Positions 26,956-35,300 of a DNA stretch of 64,000 nucleotides are shown piece by piece. The stretch is from Bacillota bacterium (lineage in GTDB: Bacteria > Bacillota > Clostridia > Lachnospirales > Lachnospiraceae): contig JAEZUM010000051.1 in assembly GCA_023421075.1 (NCBI GenBank), positions 1 to 64,000 on the forward strand, read 5' to 3'. The notes beneath the pieces were generated by a model. The model did no database searches. It saw nothing but the letters and a program-made list of their open reading frames with translations, and had not been told where the DNA came from. Within the stretch, counting starts at the first letter, position 1, and each line of letters begins with the position of its first letter. A program made the translations under genes and the position numbers.

Positions 26956-29252
26956 TAGCCGGCGGTACGCTCAATATCCAATATGCTCTCCACATTTCTG
27001 ATCTTGGCGATAATTTCATTCAGCTGTTCTTTTCCGTTTATCTCAAAGCCGATACTGATCGTAGCTTTTCCTTGTTTGCTGGTTCTAACATTCATTGAGG
27101 TTACATCAATCTTGTTCTCCGTTAATACCTTGGAGATGTCTACCAATACACCGGTACGATTATTGGCATAAATTTTGATCTCAGCACTATATACCCCTCC
27201 GACTTCCTTACCGTCCGCGGATACATTCCACTCTGCATCAATTAATCTCGCACGGTCTTCCTCCGGAAGATTGATTACATTAATACAGTCCGTACGGTGA
27301 ATGGAAACTCCTCGTCCGCGGGTAACAAAGCCAACGATCTCGTCTCCCGGAACCGGGCTACAGCATCTGGAGAAACGAACCGCAAGGTCATGAATCCCTT
27401 CCACAACAATGCCACTCTTGGATTTCTTCTGTGGTACACGTTCCTTTATCTCCTGTACCGCTTCAAGAACATTCTCATCGGTGATTTCTTTTTTGTATTT
27501 CTTCTTATATTCTTCTAATAGCTTATTAACAATCTGACCTTCCTTAAGACCACCGTGTCCAACCGCCGCAAGAACAGAATCCCAATCACGGAAGCCATAC
27601 TTACGCATCACGGTATTCATAAATTCCGGTTTTAATATATCACTCAGGGTAATACTTTTGGTTTTGCAGTAGGAAGAGATCAAATCTTTTCCTTTGTTGA
27701 TATTATCTTCCTTCAGCTCTGTTTTAAACCAGTTGTTAATCTTGTTCTTCGCTTGTGTACTCTTCACGATGGAAAGCCAATCACGACTTGGACCCTTAGA
27801 GTTCTGCGAGGTAATGATCTCGATACGATCGCCGTTCTGAATCACATAATCGATGGGCTCTAATTTGCCATTGACCCTAGCACCAACCATCTTATTACCG
27901 ACCGCACTATGAATCGCATAAGCAAAATCGATGGGATTAGAACCTGTGGGTAAGGTCTTCACATCACCGGTCGGAGTAAAGGCATAAACACTCTCGGAGA
28001 ACAGATCAAAATCATTCTTGATCAGACTCAGGAATTCCTTATTATCCGATAAGTCTCTCTGCCATTCCAGAACCTGGCGAAGCCAAGTCAGCTTCTCTTC
28101 CTCGGAATTGGCAGTACCGCCCTTGCCATCCTGTCCTTCCTTGTACTTCCAGTGAGCAGCAATACCATACTCTGCAGTACGGTGCATCTCATCCGTACGA
28201 ATCTGAATCTCAAAGGGTGCCCCCTTCGGTCCGATCAGAGTGGTATGAAGAGACTGGTACATATTGGGCTTGGGCATTGCAATATAATCTTTAAAACGGC
28301 CGGGAATCGGTTTGAACATTTCATGGATCACACCGAGAGCCGCATAACAATCCTTTAAGGAATCTACAATAATACGCACAGCAAACAGATCATAGATCTG
28401 ATCCAGTGTCTTATTCTGATTCACCATTTTCTTATAAATACTGAAGAAATGCTTGATACGACCATCAATTTTTGCTGATATTCCGGCATCCTCAATATGT
28501 TCTCTTACTTCATTCACAATGTCATCAATATAAGCCTGACGTTCGCTTCTCTTTGTCGCGATCTTATCTGCAAGCTCCTTATAGACCTCAGGCTCCAGAT
28601 ATTTGAGGGAAAGATCATCAAGCTCGATCTTGATCTTGGAGATACCAAGCCTCTGTGCAATCGGTGCATAGATGTCCATGGTCTCTCTTGCAGTCTCTTT
28701 CTGCTTATCCGGCTCCTTGTATTTTAAGGTACGCATGTTATGCAGACGATCCGCCAATTTGATTAAGATAACACGGATATCCTTCGCCATCGCTAAGAAC
28801 ATCTTACGTAAATTCTCAGCCTGCAGCTCTACCTTGTCCATGTCATAGTTTAACTTGGTCAGCTTCGTTACACCGTCCACCAGTAGAGCAATTTCTTCGG
28901 AGAACATGGATGAGATCTGAGCCACCGAATATTCTGTGTCCTCAACCACATCATGAAGAATTCCTGCCACGATGGTCTCTTTATCAAGCTCCAGCTCCGC
29001 TAAGATGTTGGCAACACACAGAGGGTGAATAATATATGGCTCACCGGACTTACGAATCTGGTCCTTATGAGCATCATTCGCCAGATGATATGCCTTCTCC
29101 ACCATAGAAATATCGGCTGAGGGATGATAACTTCGGATTTTCTCAATAAGCTCCTGATACAAAGTTTCAGGCGCAGTAAAATCAGCCGGTGCATTAAACG
29201 TCACCGTTGACATTATGTCTTCTTTTCCTGTTACCTCTTTCGATTCCTCCAT
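26955..29252 (-). CDS. rel: Bifunctional (p)ppGpp synthetase/hydrolase, Rel/SpoT type
   Basis: About 765 residues. An HD hydrolase domain has HDVVEDTE and RLHNMRTL; the synthetase domain has YQSLHTTL. These are followed by TGS (FTPTGDVKTLP), a helical/zinc-finger region (RCCSPVPGDEI) and a C-terminal ACT domain. Both catalytic sites look intact. It controls the stringent response. The frame is open further upstream; the ATG at 29252 is chosen for a GGGTGGTG-like site, with 29258 or 29216 also possible. It follows apt by 78 bp. Confidence 0.96.
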   Translation of the reverse strand: MEESKEVTGKEDIMSTVTFNAPADFTAPETLYQELIEKIRSYHPSADISMVEKAYHLANDAHKDQIRKSGEPYIIHPLCVANILAELELDKETIVAGILHDVVEDTEYSVAQISSMFSEEIALLVDGVTKLTKLNYDMDKVELQAENLRKMFLAMAKDIRVILIKLADRLHNMRTLKYKEPDKQKETARETMDIYAPIAQRLGISKIKIELDDLSLKYLEPEVYKELADKIATKRSERQAYIDDIVNEVREHIEDAGISAKIDGRIKHFFSIYKKMVNQNKTLDQIYDLFAVRIIVDSLKDCYAALGVIHEMFKPIPGRFKDYIAMPKPNMYQSLHTTLIGPKGAPFEIQIRTDEMHRTAEYGIAAHWKYKEGQDGKGGTANSEEEKLTWLRQVLEWQRDLSDNKEFLSLIKNDFDLFSESVYAFTPTGDVKTLPTGSNPIDFAYAIHSAVGNKMVGARVNGKLEPIDYVIQNGDRIEIITSQNSKGPSRDWLSIVKSTQAKNKINNWFKTELKEDNINKGKDLISSYCKTKSITLSDILKPEFMNTVMRKYGFRDWDSVLAAVGHGGLKEGQIVNKLLEEYKKKYKKEITDENVLEAVQEIKERVPQKKSKSGIVVEGIHDLAVRFSRCCSPVPGDEIVGFVTRGRGVSIHRTDCINVINLPEEDRARLIDAEWNVSADGKEVGGVYSAEIKIYANNRTGVLVDISKVLTENKIDVTSMNVRTSKQGKATISIGFEINGKEQLNEIIAKIRNVESILDIERTAG

Positions 29253-29330
29253 GATCATCACCACCCATCTATGCAAAGTCAAAAATCTCAAGCATTCTAA
29301 TGAAGCAAAGATATCTATCAATTATAATCG

Positions 29331-29867
29331 TTATTTACCTTCGTACTGAATTACTGCTTCCACATCATATTTTGTCAGCTTATCACGTCCGTTTAATCCC
29401 TTTAATTCCATGAGGAAAATAATCTTAACCACTTCTCCCCCAAGCATCTCGATGAGCTTCGTAATTGCTTCGATGGTACCACCGGTAGCAATCAGGTCAT
29501 CGATAATAACTACCTTCTGACCGGGTTTGATGGAATCCTTATGAATCTCTATCGTTGCTTTGCCATATTCCAGATCATAGTCCATGGATACGGTTTCACA
29601 AGGCAATTTACCCTTTTTACGAACGGGAATAAATGCTTTATTTAAATTATAAGCAATCGGAACACCAAATATAAAACCTCTGGATTCAGGTCCTGCAATT
29701 ACATCAAATTCCAGACCATCCAGTAGCTCCTGCATCTGTTCTATTGCCATCTTGAGTCCGTCTTTGTCCTGTAATACACTGGTAACATCACGGAATATAA
29801 TTCCAGGCTCCGGAAAATCCGGGATACTTCTTACATAATCTTCTAACTTCTTCATTTTAATAACCAT
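29331..29867 (-). CDS. apt: Adenine phosphoribosyltransferase
   Basis: 178 residues (174 if the Met at 29855, reading MKKLEDYVRSIPDFP, is the true start, as is common in the family). Salvages adenine to AMP with PRPP. The PRPP-binding loop VVIIDDLIATGGT is near residue 130, with PGIIFRDVTS at the N-terminus. Lies between recJ and rel, the standard arrangement. It has its own promoter in the 217-bp gap. Confidence 0.96.
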   Translation of the reverse strand: MVIKMKKLEDYVRSIPDFPEPGIIFRDVTSVLQDKDGLKMAIEQMQELLDGLEFDVIAGPESRGFIFGVPIAYNLNKAFIPVRKKGKLPCETVSMDYDLEYGKATIEIHKDSIKPGQKVVIIDDLIATGGTIEAITKLIEMLGGEVVKIIFLMELKGLNGRDKLTKYDVEAVIQYEGK

Positions 29868-29876
29868 GCCTTTCTT

Positions 29877-30004
29877 AGGGTTAACCCTTTTATTTGAATA
29901 CCCCTCGGTACACCTGTTTCGTTGGTTCTACTCAGGACAAAACAATGATATATTCTTTATAGATGCCTATTATATCACTATTTGAGATAATCCGTAAAGA
30001 ATAT
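29877..30004 (-). promoter_or_regulatory. Promoter region of apt-rel with flanking inverted repeats
   Basis: Minus-strand TTTACG (29993-29998), 18 bp, TATAAT (29969-29974). The promoter is bracketed by a 10-bp inverted repeat ATATTCTTTA / TAAAGAATAT (29950-29959 and 29995-30004). The leader near apt carries the palindrome AGGGTTAACCCT (29877-29888). Whether these are operators is unknown. Confidence 0.5.
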
Positions 30005-30084
30005 TTAGCAATTGTGTCGTAAATTTTTCTTATAATTGGCACAAAAGCGAATATATCATTCTATTTCTCGAGATTCAAGTCGAT

Positions 30085-31923
30085 TTATCGGTAATTTTGT
30101 ATGATAAGCTGTACATTTCGAAAGCCGTTGTACTCATTAATCTTCGGATAGTAGGTGATTGCCAAGGTTGAATTAAGACTTCGACCCGTTCGAAGCTTTT
30201 GAGCTTCCTCTTCTCCGTAAGTCGAAGCGATGTAGGTGAAGAATTCATTTACATCTCCGAAATAGATTGCCTCCATCTCTTTTCCAAACTTATTTACCAT
30301 GTAAAAACGGATACCACTGGCATTCTTTCCGATGATAAAGGCTGACTTCACCTTTAAGTCCTTCTCAGCAAACAAAGGCTTTTCATTTCCTTTTCCAAAA
30401 GGCTCTAATTGCTTAAGCTCCTGAATTAATGCTTCATTGACATAACCTAAGGGCAAGTGAATATCAATGGATACCTTCGGAATTAGCATTTCCTCAGTCA
30501 GTGTCGTATTTTCATTCAATACCTTTCTTAACACCTCAATATTCTCCTTGTTCAGAGATAATCCGGCTGCCATCGGATGACCCCCTACCTTGAGGAACAG
30601 CTCCCTGCATTTACTGAGTTCTTCAATCATATTGTATTGCTCGATGGACCTTCCGGACCCTTTAATACAGTGTTCTGCATCAGTCAGAACCAGGGTAGGG
30701 CGATTATAACGCTCTCGGATTCTTCCTGCGATGATACCTGCAATACTTTCATGGCAATCCTCGAGATATACAACAAGAACCTTATCCTTTTGTAAATCGG
30801 ATCCATCGATCGACTGTACTGCCTTCTGTACATTCTGGGCTGTCATCTCCTTTCGAAGATCATTTAAGCCTCTTACTTCGTTGGCAAGTATCAACGCTTG
30901 ATCCTTCGTCCCGGCCAGAAGTAGCTCCAGACCTTTTTTCGCTGTATCAAGTCTTCCGGAAGCATTCAGACATGGTCCGATAACAAAACCGAGATGAAAC
31001 GCGCTAAGTTGCTCCTTGTCGATGTTGCTCACATCCATCAGCGCCAACAAGCCCTGATTCTCAGTCTTTTGAAGAAGGAGTAGACCATGCTTCACGATAA
31101 TTCGATTCTCACCGGTTAGCTCCATAACATCACAAACGGTTGCAATCGCAGCGTAGGAAAGCAGTTCTTGTTCGAATTCTTCCCGATTTTTCACATCATA
31201 ATACGAATTCAGTGCACAGCAAAGCTTATAAGCAATTACCGCACCGCACAATCCGCTGTAAGGATAATCACAATCAGGGCGTTTGGGATTAATTACTGCA
31301 TCCGCCATCGGCAGACGTACCTGAGCAACCTTATCCACTGCCTTCTCCGGCTTCAGCATGATATCAGGTTCTATGGTAGCAGCAACCTCTTCAAACTCCT
31401 GAGCCTGTTCGGTAAGCTCCAGCAAGCTATGGTGATCTGTGATGATAACCGTCATCCCTAAGCTCTTAGCCAGTTCTACCTGCTCCAGTGCTACAATTCC
31501 GTTATCACAGGTAAGAAGGGTATCAATCCCTTCCTCATGTGCAACCTCAACCATATGATTATTAATTCCATAACCGTCCTTGATACGATCAGGAATCTCA
31601 TAGTCTACTCTGGCTCCGATATTCGTAAGACTACGGTACAAGATATAGGTTGCAACTACACCGTCAACATCATAATCACCAATGATACGAAGTCTCTTCC
31701 CTTCTTGTATCTTCTCTCTCAGGATGTCACAGGCCTTCTCCATATCCTTCATGAGAAATGGATTATGAAGCTCATTCAGCCTCGGGTGTAGGAAACGGTT
31801 TATCTCCTCCGACGCTTCGAGTCCTTTGTTCACAAGACAACGAGCCATCACTTCACTTACACCGCATTCCTGCACAATCAGATTAAAATCTGCTTTTCTG
31901 TTCTTAATAACCCAATTCTCCAT
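30085..31923 (-). CDS. recJ: Single-stranded-DNA-specific exonuclease RecJ
   Basis: 612 residues. The DHH phosphoesterase core shows DYDVDGVVATYI, CDNGI and TDHHSL; DHHA1 shows GGHPMAAGLSL; a C-terminal OB domain follows. It degrades 5' single-stranded ends in recombination and repair. The ATG at 31923 is chosen because GGAGGCAAC lies immediately upstream and the protein then begins MENWVIKNR; the open frame extends another 49 codons into a repeat-containing gap. Upstream neighbour is the SCIFF maturase. Confidence 0.95.
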   Translation of the reverse strand: MENWVIKNRKADFNLIVQECGVSEVMARCLVNKGLEASEEINRFLHPRLNELHNPFLMKDMEKACDILREKIQEGKRLRIIGDYDVDGVVATYILYRSLTNIGARVDYEIPDRIKDGYGINNHMVEVAHEEGIDTLLTCDNGIVALEQVELAKSLGMTVIITDHHSLLELTEQAQEFEEVAATIEPDIMLKPEKAVDKVAQVRLPMADAVINPKRPDCDYPYSGLCGAVIAYKLCCALNSYYDVKNREEFEQELLSYAAIATVCDVMELTGENRIIVKHGLLLLQKTENQGLLALMDVSNIDKEQLSAFHLGFVIGPCLNASGRLDTAKKGLELLLAGTKDQALILANEVRGLNDLRKEMTAQNVQKAVQSIDGSDLQKDKVLVVYLEDCHESIAGIIAGRIRERYNRPTLVLTDAEHCIKGSGRSIEQYNMIEELSKCRELFLKVGGHPMAAGLSLNKENIEVLRKVLNENTTLTEEMLIPKVSIDIHLPLGYVNEALIQELKQLEPFGKGNEKPLFAEKDLKVKSAFIIGKNASGIRFYMVNKFGKEMEAIYFGDVNEFFTYIASTYGEEEAQKLRTGRSLNSTLAITYYPKINEYNGFRNVQLIIQNYR

Positions 31924-31970
31924 GTTGCCTCCAATATGCTCAAGTAAATTATACATATCATTGCATGTTA

Positions 31971-32043
31971 GTTTGTGCCGAGTGTGTTTTTTACACTCTG
32001 ATGACGCAGGCACAAATCTTCCCAAAGCGAATTGCATTCGCTT
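31971..32043 (-). repeat. Dispersed GTTTGTGCC hairpin and second hairpin between scfB and recJ
   Basis: GTTTGTGCC (31971-31979) pairs with GGCACAAAT (32009-32017) around an inner GAGTGT/ACACTC hairpin. The flank GATGACGCA is shared with the element at 26891-26920. Next to it, AAGCGAA-N5-TTCGCTT (32025-32043) forms a separate 7-bp hairpin close to the scfB stop. No gene in this 148-bp gap. Confidence 0.7.
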
Positions 32044-32071
32044 AGATGAATTATGCATTTTGTAATTCACA

Positions 32072-33493
32072 TTATTCTGCAGCCTTCAGCATAATGGCGC
32101 ATTCTACTCTCTTCTTCTGCAGCTCACAACCGATATCATACGCATCATTTATATCTCCGTGGAACTTGAAGGAATTCGCCGCACAACCACCGCTGCAATA
32201 GAACTTTGCAAAGCAGTCTCTACATTTTTCCTTCGAATATACATTACATACCTTAAACTCTTCACGAAGCTCCGGCCTCACAATTCCGTCATCCACATTA
32301 CCCATCAGATATTCCGGGATTCCTACAAACTGATGGCAGGGGTACAGATCCCCCCAGGGAGTAACGGCTAGATATTCCGTACCTGACCCGCACCCGGACA
32401 ATCTCTTAGCGACACAAGGTCCTCCGGTCAGATCAATCATGAAATGGAAGAAATTAAAGTCTTTTCCTTCTCTCTTATATTCAAGCATAAGCTTTGCCAA
32501 ACGATCATATTCCTCATATAATACCGGAAGATCTTTTTCCGTAATTGCATAAGCATCCTCAGGAAGTGCTACTACCGGCTCCACGGATATCTGCTTAAAT
32601 CCAAGATCAGCCAGATGCTTCACATCTTCACTGAAATCCAGGTTGTTATGGGTAAAGGTTCCTCTTACATAATAATTGGTCTGGTTTCGGCTCTCTGCCA
32701 GCTTCTTAAACTTTGGCAATATCAGTTCATAGCTGCCCTTTCCGTTTCGACTGGGGCGCATACGGTCATTGACTTCCTTTCGTCCGTCAATACTGAGTAC
32801 TACATTACTCATCTCACGGTTTGCGAATTCCATCACTTCATCATCCAACAATACACCGTTTGTAGTCAGGGTAAAACGGAACTTCTTATTATGTAATACC
32901 TCCTGCTCTCTCCCGTATTTTACCAGATCCTTTACGACCTGCCAATTCATCAGCGGCTCGCCTCCGAAGAAATCAACCTCCAGGTTCCTTCGGTTCCCGG
33001 AATTGGTAATCAGGAAATCAAGAGCCTTCTTACCAACCTCATAGCTCATCAGCTCTCGATGCCCCTTATACTCACCTTCTTCTGCAAAGCAATATTTGCA
33101 GGCGAGGTTGCAATCATGAGCGATATGTAGACAAAGTGCTTTTACAACCGTCGAGCGCTGTTTGAACTCCTTGATATATTCTTCATAGATATCCTTGGTA
33201 AATAACGCTCCATCCTGCTTTAGCTGCTCTATATCGCCGATGATTTCCTTCACCAGGGTTACCAAAGCTTCCTTATTACTGATCAGTTCTGCCTTCTCCC
33301 CCTCATCCTCTGTAAGGAAAGCCGCATTCTCCGGCATGGAATACTTCTCCACCATAGCCTCTATTATACTGTCCTGGTCACTATTCTCATACATACCGAT
33401 AATATCATATGCCAGATCATCTACTACATGGATCATACCGCTGTTCACATCCAGCACAATATTATATCCATTATTTTTAAATTGGTGAACCAC
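32072..33493 (-). CDS. scfB: SCIFF peptide maturase, radical SAM/SPASM
   Basis: 473 residues. The radical SAM motif is CLHIAHDCNLACKYCF, with SPASM-type cysteine clusters towards the C-terminus (CGSGTEYLAVTPWGDLYPCHQ, CRDCFAKFYCSGGC). Enzymes of this family form thioether cross-links in the SCIFF peptide. The start is the GTG at 33493 (reading VVHQFKNNGYN) because AGGAGG lies 7 nt upstream and relatives begin this way; the open frame runs 50 codons further without a ribosome site. The SCIFF gene is 266 bp upstream. Confidence 0.95.
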   Translation of the reverse strand: MVHQFKNNGYNIVLDVNSGMIHVVDDLAYDIIGMYENSDQDSIIEAMVEKYSMPENAAFLTEDEGEKAELISNKEALVTLVKEIIGDIEQLKQDGALFTKDIYEEYIKEFKQRSTVVKALCLHIAHDCNLACKYCFAEEGEYKGHRELMSYEVGKKALDFLITNSGNRRNLEVDFFGGEPLMNWQVVKDLVKYGREQEVLHNKKFRFTLTTNGVLLDDEVMEFANREMSNVVLSIDGRKEVNDRMRPSRNGKGSYELILPKFKKLAESRNQTNYYVRGTFTHNNLDFSEDVKHLADLGFKQISVEPVVALPEDAYAITEKDLPVLYEEYDRLAKLMLEYKREGKDFNFFHFMIDLTGGPCVAKRLSGCGSGTEYLAVTPWGDLYPCHQFVGIPEYLMGNVDDGIVRPELREEFKVCNVYSKEKCRDCFAKFYCSGGCAANSFKFHGDINDAYDIGCELQKKRVECAIMLKAAE

Positions 33494-33545
33494 TCTTATT
33501 CCTCCTATATGAAAAAACCAACGATTGTCTCTACAACGAACAGGA

Positions 33546-33598
33546 CTGTCTAATAATATTTTTCGAAACAATCCGTTTCCAAAAGTATTATGAGGCAG
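33546..33598 (-). other. Imperfect hairpin between scfA and scfB
   Basis: CTGTCTAATAATATTTTT (33546-33563) pairs at about 14 of 18 positions with 33581-33598, with an inner GAAAC/GTTTC stem. It is the second structure in the scfA-scfB gap, upstream of the maturase ribosome site. Confidence 0.5.
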
Positions 33599-33662
33599 CC
33601 CCACTGATAGATAGCATAAAAAACTTGAATAATGAAGCCGCAAGAGGCTCGGGAAATAACGA

Positions 33663-33699
33663 AAGGTGTCTCAAGTAATACCAATCCTTAAGACACCTT
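33663..33699 (-). terminator. Hairpin downstream of scfA, probable partial terminator
   Basis: AAGGTGTCTCAAG (33663-33675) and CTTAAGACACCTT (33687-33699) form a 13-bp stem with one G-U pair. On the minus strand it is followed by TTCGTTATTT, a weak T-rich tail. It lies 60 bp after the SCIFF stop and could limit read-through into the maturase gene. Confidence 0.6.
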
Positions 33700-33759
33700 C
33701 TTCACCGTTCTTATACAAATGATTGCATAACCAGCTTGCGTGCTCTATGTACTGATTCT

Positions 33760-33900
33760 TTATTTGTTCTCACAGCTCTGATTGCCAACTGTACAGGATG
33801 TCTTACATGCTGACTGACAGGATGTCTGACATTCTCCACATCCACCTTTTTTCATTGTTTCTTTGAGGTTTCTTGTGTTTAAAGTTTTGATATGTTTCAT
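33760..33900 (-). CDS. scfA: SCIFF ribosomally made peptide precursor (six cysteines)
   Basis: 46 residues, found by reading the minus strand. It begins MKHIKTLNTRNLKETMKKGG and then has six cysteines, at positions 21, 24, 28, 32, 36 and 43. Length, N-terminal leader and the CxECxxSCxxxCxxxC core match the SCIFF ('six cysteines in forty-five residues') family of clostridia, whose cysteines are cross-linked by ScfB. AAGGAGG lies just upstream. The biological role of the mature peptide is not established. Confidence 0.95.
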   Translation of the reverse strand: MKHIKTLNTRNLKETMKKGGCGECQTSCQSACKTSCTVGNQSCENK

Positions 33901-33926
33901 TGTTTCAGCCTCCTTAATGCTATTAA

Positions 33927-33975
33927 ATTCAAGCCTGCAAGCAAGCTTGAATCTTGCTCACTACACTTCATTATA
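33927..33975 (-). promoter_or_regulatory. scfA -10 element and leader hairpin
   Basis: Minus-strand TATAAT at 33970-33975, without a convincing -35, sits upstream of a perfect 8-bp stem ATTCAAGC / GCTTGAAT (33927-33934, 33945-33952) in the scfA leader, immediately before its AAGGAGG site. Confidence 0.5.
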
Positions 33976-34061
33976 TCATAAGTATAGGCATAAGAAAAGT
34001 ATTTTTTATAATTAAGTCTCCTAGTTATTGCTAAGAAAAATGATATTTATGGAAATGTATA

Positions 34062-34099
34062 TTGAAACAATTAAGTACGGTATGATATAATATATCATA
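34062..34099 (+). promoter_or_regulatory. degV promoter with palindrome over the -10
   Basis: TTGAAA (34062-34067), 18 bp, TATAAT (34086-34091). The -10 is embedded in a perfect inverted repeat TATGATAT-AAT-ATATCATA (34081-34099), which could be a repressor site. Confidence 0.6.
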
Positions 34100-34173
34100 T
34101 CGTAATCAAAACTACTTAATTGCATTTGAAGTATTTTATTAAAAGTGTAAAAGGAAAGGAACGGTAATAAACA

Positions 34174-35043
34174 ATGAAGCAATATATTATTACTACCGAT
34201 ACAACCAGTGATTTACCTGAAGAGTATATGCAGCAGCACAATATCTCGCTGTTACCTTTATATTATAATTTTGAAGGAAGTGTTTATGGCGAAAAGGTCT
34301 TTCTGTCGCCTAAGGAATTCTATGATAAGATGAGAAAAGGAGCTATGCCGACCACAATGGCAGTGAATCCTGCGGTTGCAAGGGATGTCTTCACCAAGCT
34401 GTTAGACCAGGGCTTTGATATTCTTCATATCGCTTTCTCCTCAGCACTCAGCGGCAGCTGTTCTGTGGCTGCAACGGTAGCCAGAGAGCTTATGGATGAG
34501 CGTGCTGAGTCAAAAATCCTTGTGGTTGATTCCTTATGTGCCTCTCTTGGAGAAGGCCTTCTGGTTCATAAAGCAGTTGGATTAAAGGAAGCAGGCAAAA
34601 CCATCGATGAGGTAGCTGATTGGCTTGAGCAGAATAAATTACACCTTTGTCATATGTTTACCGTAGATGATCTTCATCATCTTCACCGAGGCGGCAGAGT
34701 ATCCAAGGCAACCGCAATCATCGGAACCTTGATCAATGTAAAGCCAGTTCTTCATGTAGACAATGAGGGACGCTTAATTCCTTTAAATAATGTAAGAGGT
34801 CGTAAGAAGGCACTTATCTCTCTGGTGGATCAGATGGAGGAAGGCTTAAAGGGATATTCCGGTACCAATGATATCGTTTTCATAAGTCATGGCGATTGTA
34901 TTGAGGATGCTGAGTTCGTCGGCAATCTGGTGAAGGAACGTTATGGTATCAAGGAGATCATGATCCACTATGTCAGCCCTACCATCGGAGCTCATTCCGG
35001 ACCGGGTACCGTAGCTCTCTTCTATATGGGTCATTCAAGATAA
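34174..35043 (+). CDS. degV: DegV family fatty-acid-binding protein
   Basis: 289 residues. Opens MKQYIITTDTTSDLPEEYM, with the lipid-site regions FSSALSGSC and HRGGRVSKATAIIGTLINVKPVL, and ends GAHSGPGTVALFY. DegV/FakB-type proteins bind a fatty acid and present it to a kinase. No FakA-like kinase gene is present in the window. Monocistronic, with its own promoter and a strong terminator. Confidence 0.95.
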   Translation: MKQYIITTDTTSDLPEEYMQQHNISLLPLYYNFEGSVYGEKVFLSPKEFYDKMRKGAMPTTMAVNPAVARDVFTKLLDQGFDILHIAFSSALSGSCSVAATVARELMDERAESKILVVDSLCASLGEGLLVHKAVGLKEAGKTIDEVADWLEQNKLHLCHMFTVDDLHHLHRGGRVSKATAIIGTLINVKPVLHVDNEGRLIPLNNVRGRKKALISLVDQMEEGLKGYSGTNDIVFISHGDCIEDAEFVGNLVKERYGIKEIMIHYVSPTIGAHSGPGTVALFYMGHSR

Positions 35044-35060
35044 TTTTGGCTTTTCGCATA

Positions 35061-35126
35061 AGGCTGTTGTAAAGCAGAACACTCCGACTCTTCCAGTCCG
35101 GACGACCTGCTTTACAGCAGCTTTTC
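35061..35126 (+). terminator. Rho-independent terminator of degV
   Basis: GCTGTTGTAAAGCAG (35063-35077) pairs with CTGCTTTACAGCAGC (35107-35121) with one G-U, a second small hairpin in the loop, then TTTTCC. Confidence 0.85.
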
Positions 35127-35149
35127 CTATATCTTAGCAATTTGTGATA

Positions 35150-35178
35150 TTGAATTAGAAAAAAGGTTATGCTATAAT
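35150..35178 (+). promoter_or_regulatory. Promoter of the RR-ABC-kinase operon
   Basis: TTGAAT (35150-35155), 17 bp, TATAAT (35173-35178), giving a leader of about 115 nt before the response regulator gene. Confidence 0.65.
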
Positions 35179-35300
35179 CCCGTTTAATAATGTAAAAAAG
35201 TACCAACCTACACAAAAAAACATGAATTCACTGAAGCCTGAAGCAATCTTATGATCAGATACGTTAGTAATGTCAGAATAAATATTATGGGGTGAGGGAA

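Noticed and set aside
35061..35290. A lantibiotic precursor gene next to the ABC/two-component operon.
   Set aside because: No short Cys/Ser/Thr-rich frame with a ribosome site was found in the gaps around the operon; it is more likely a resistance than a production locus.
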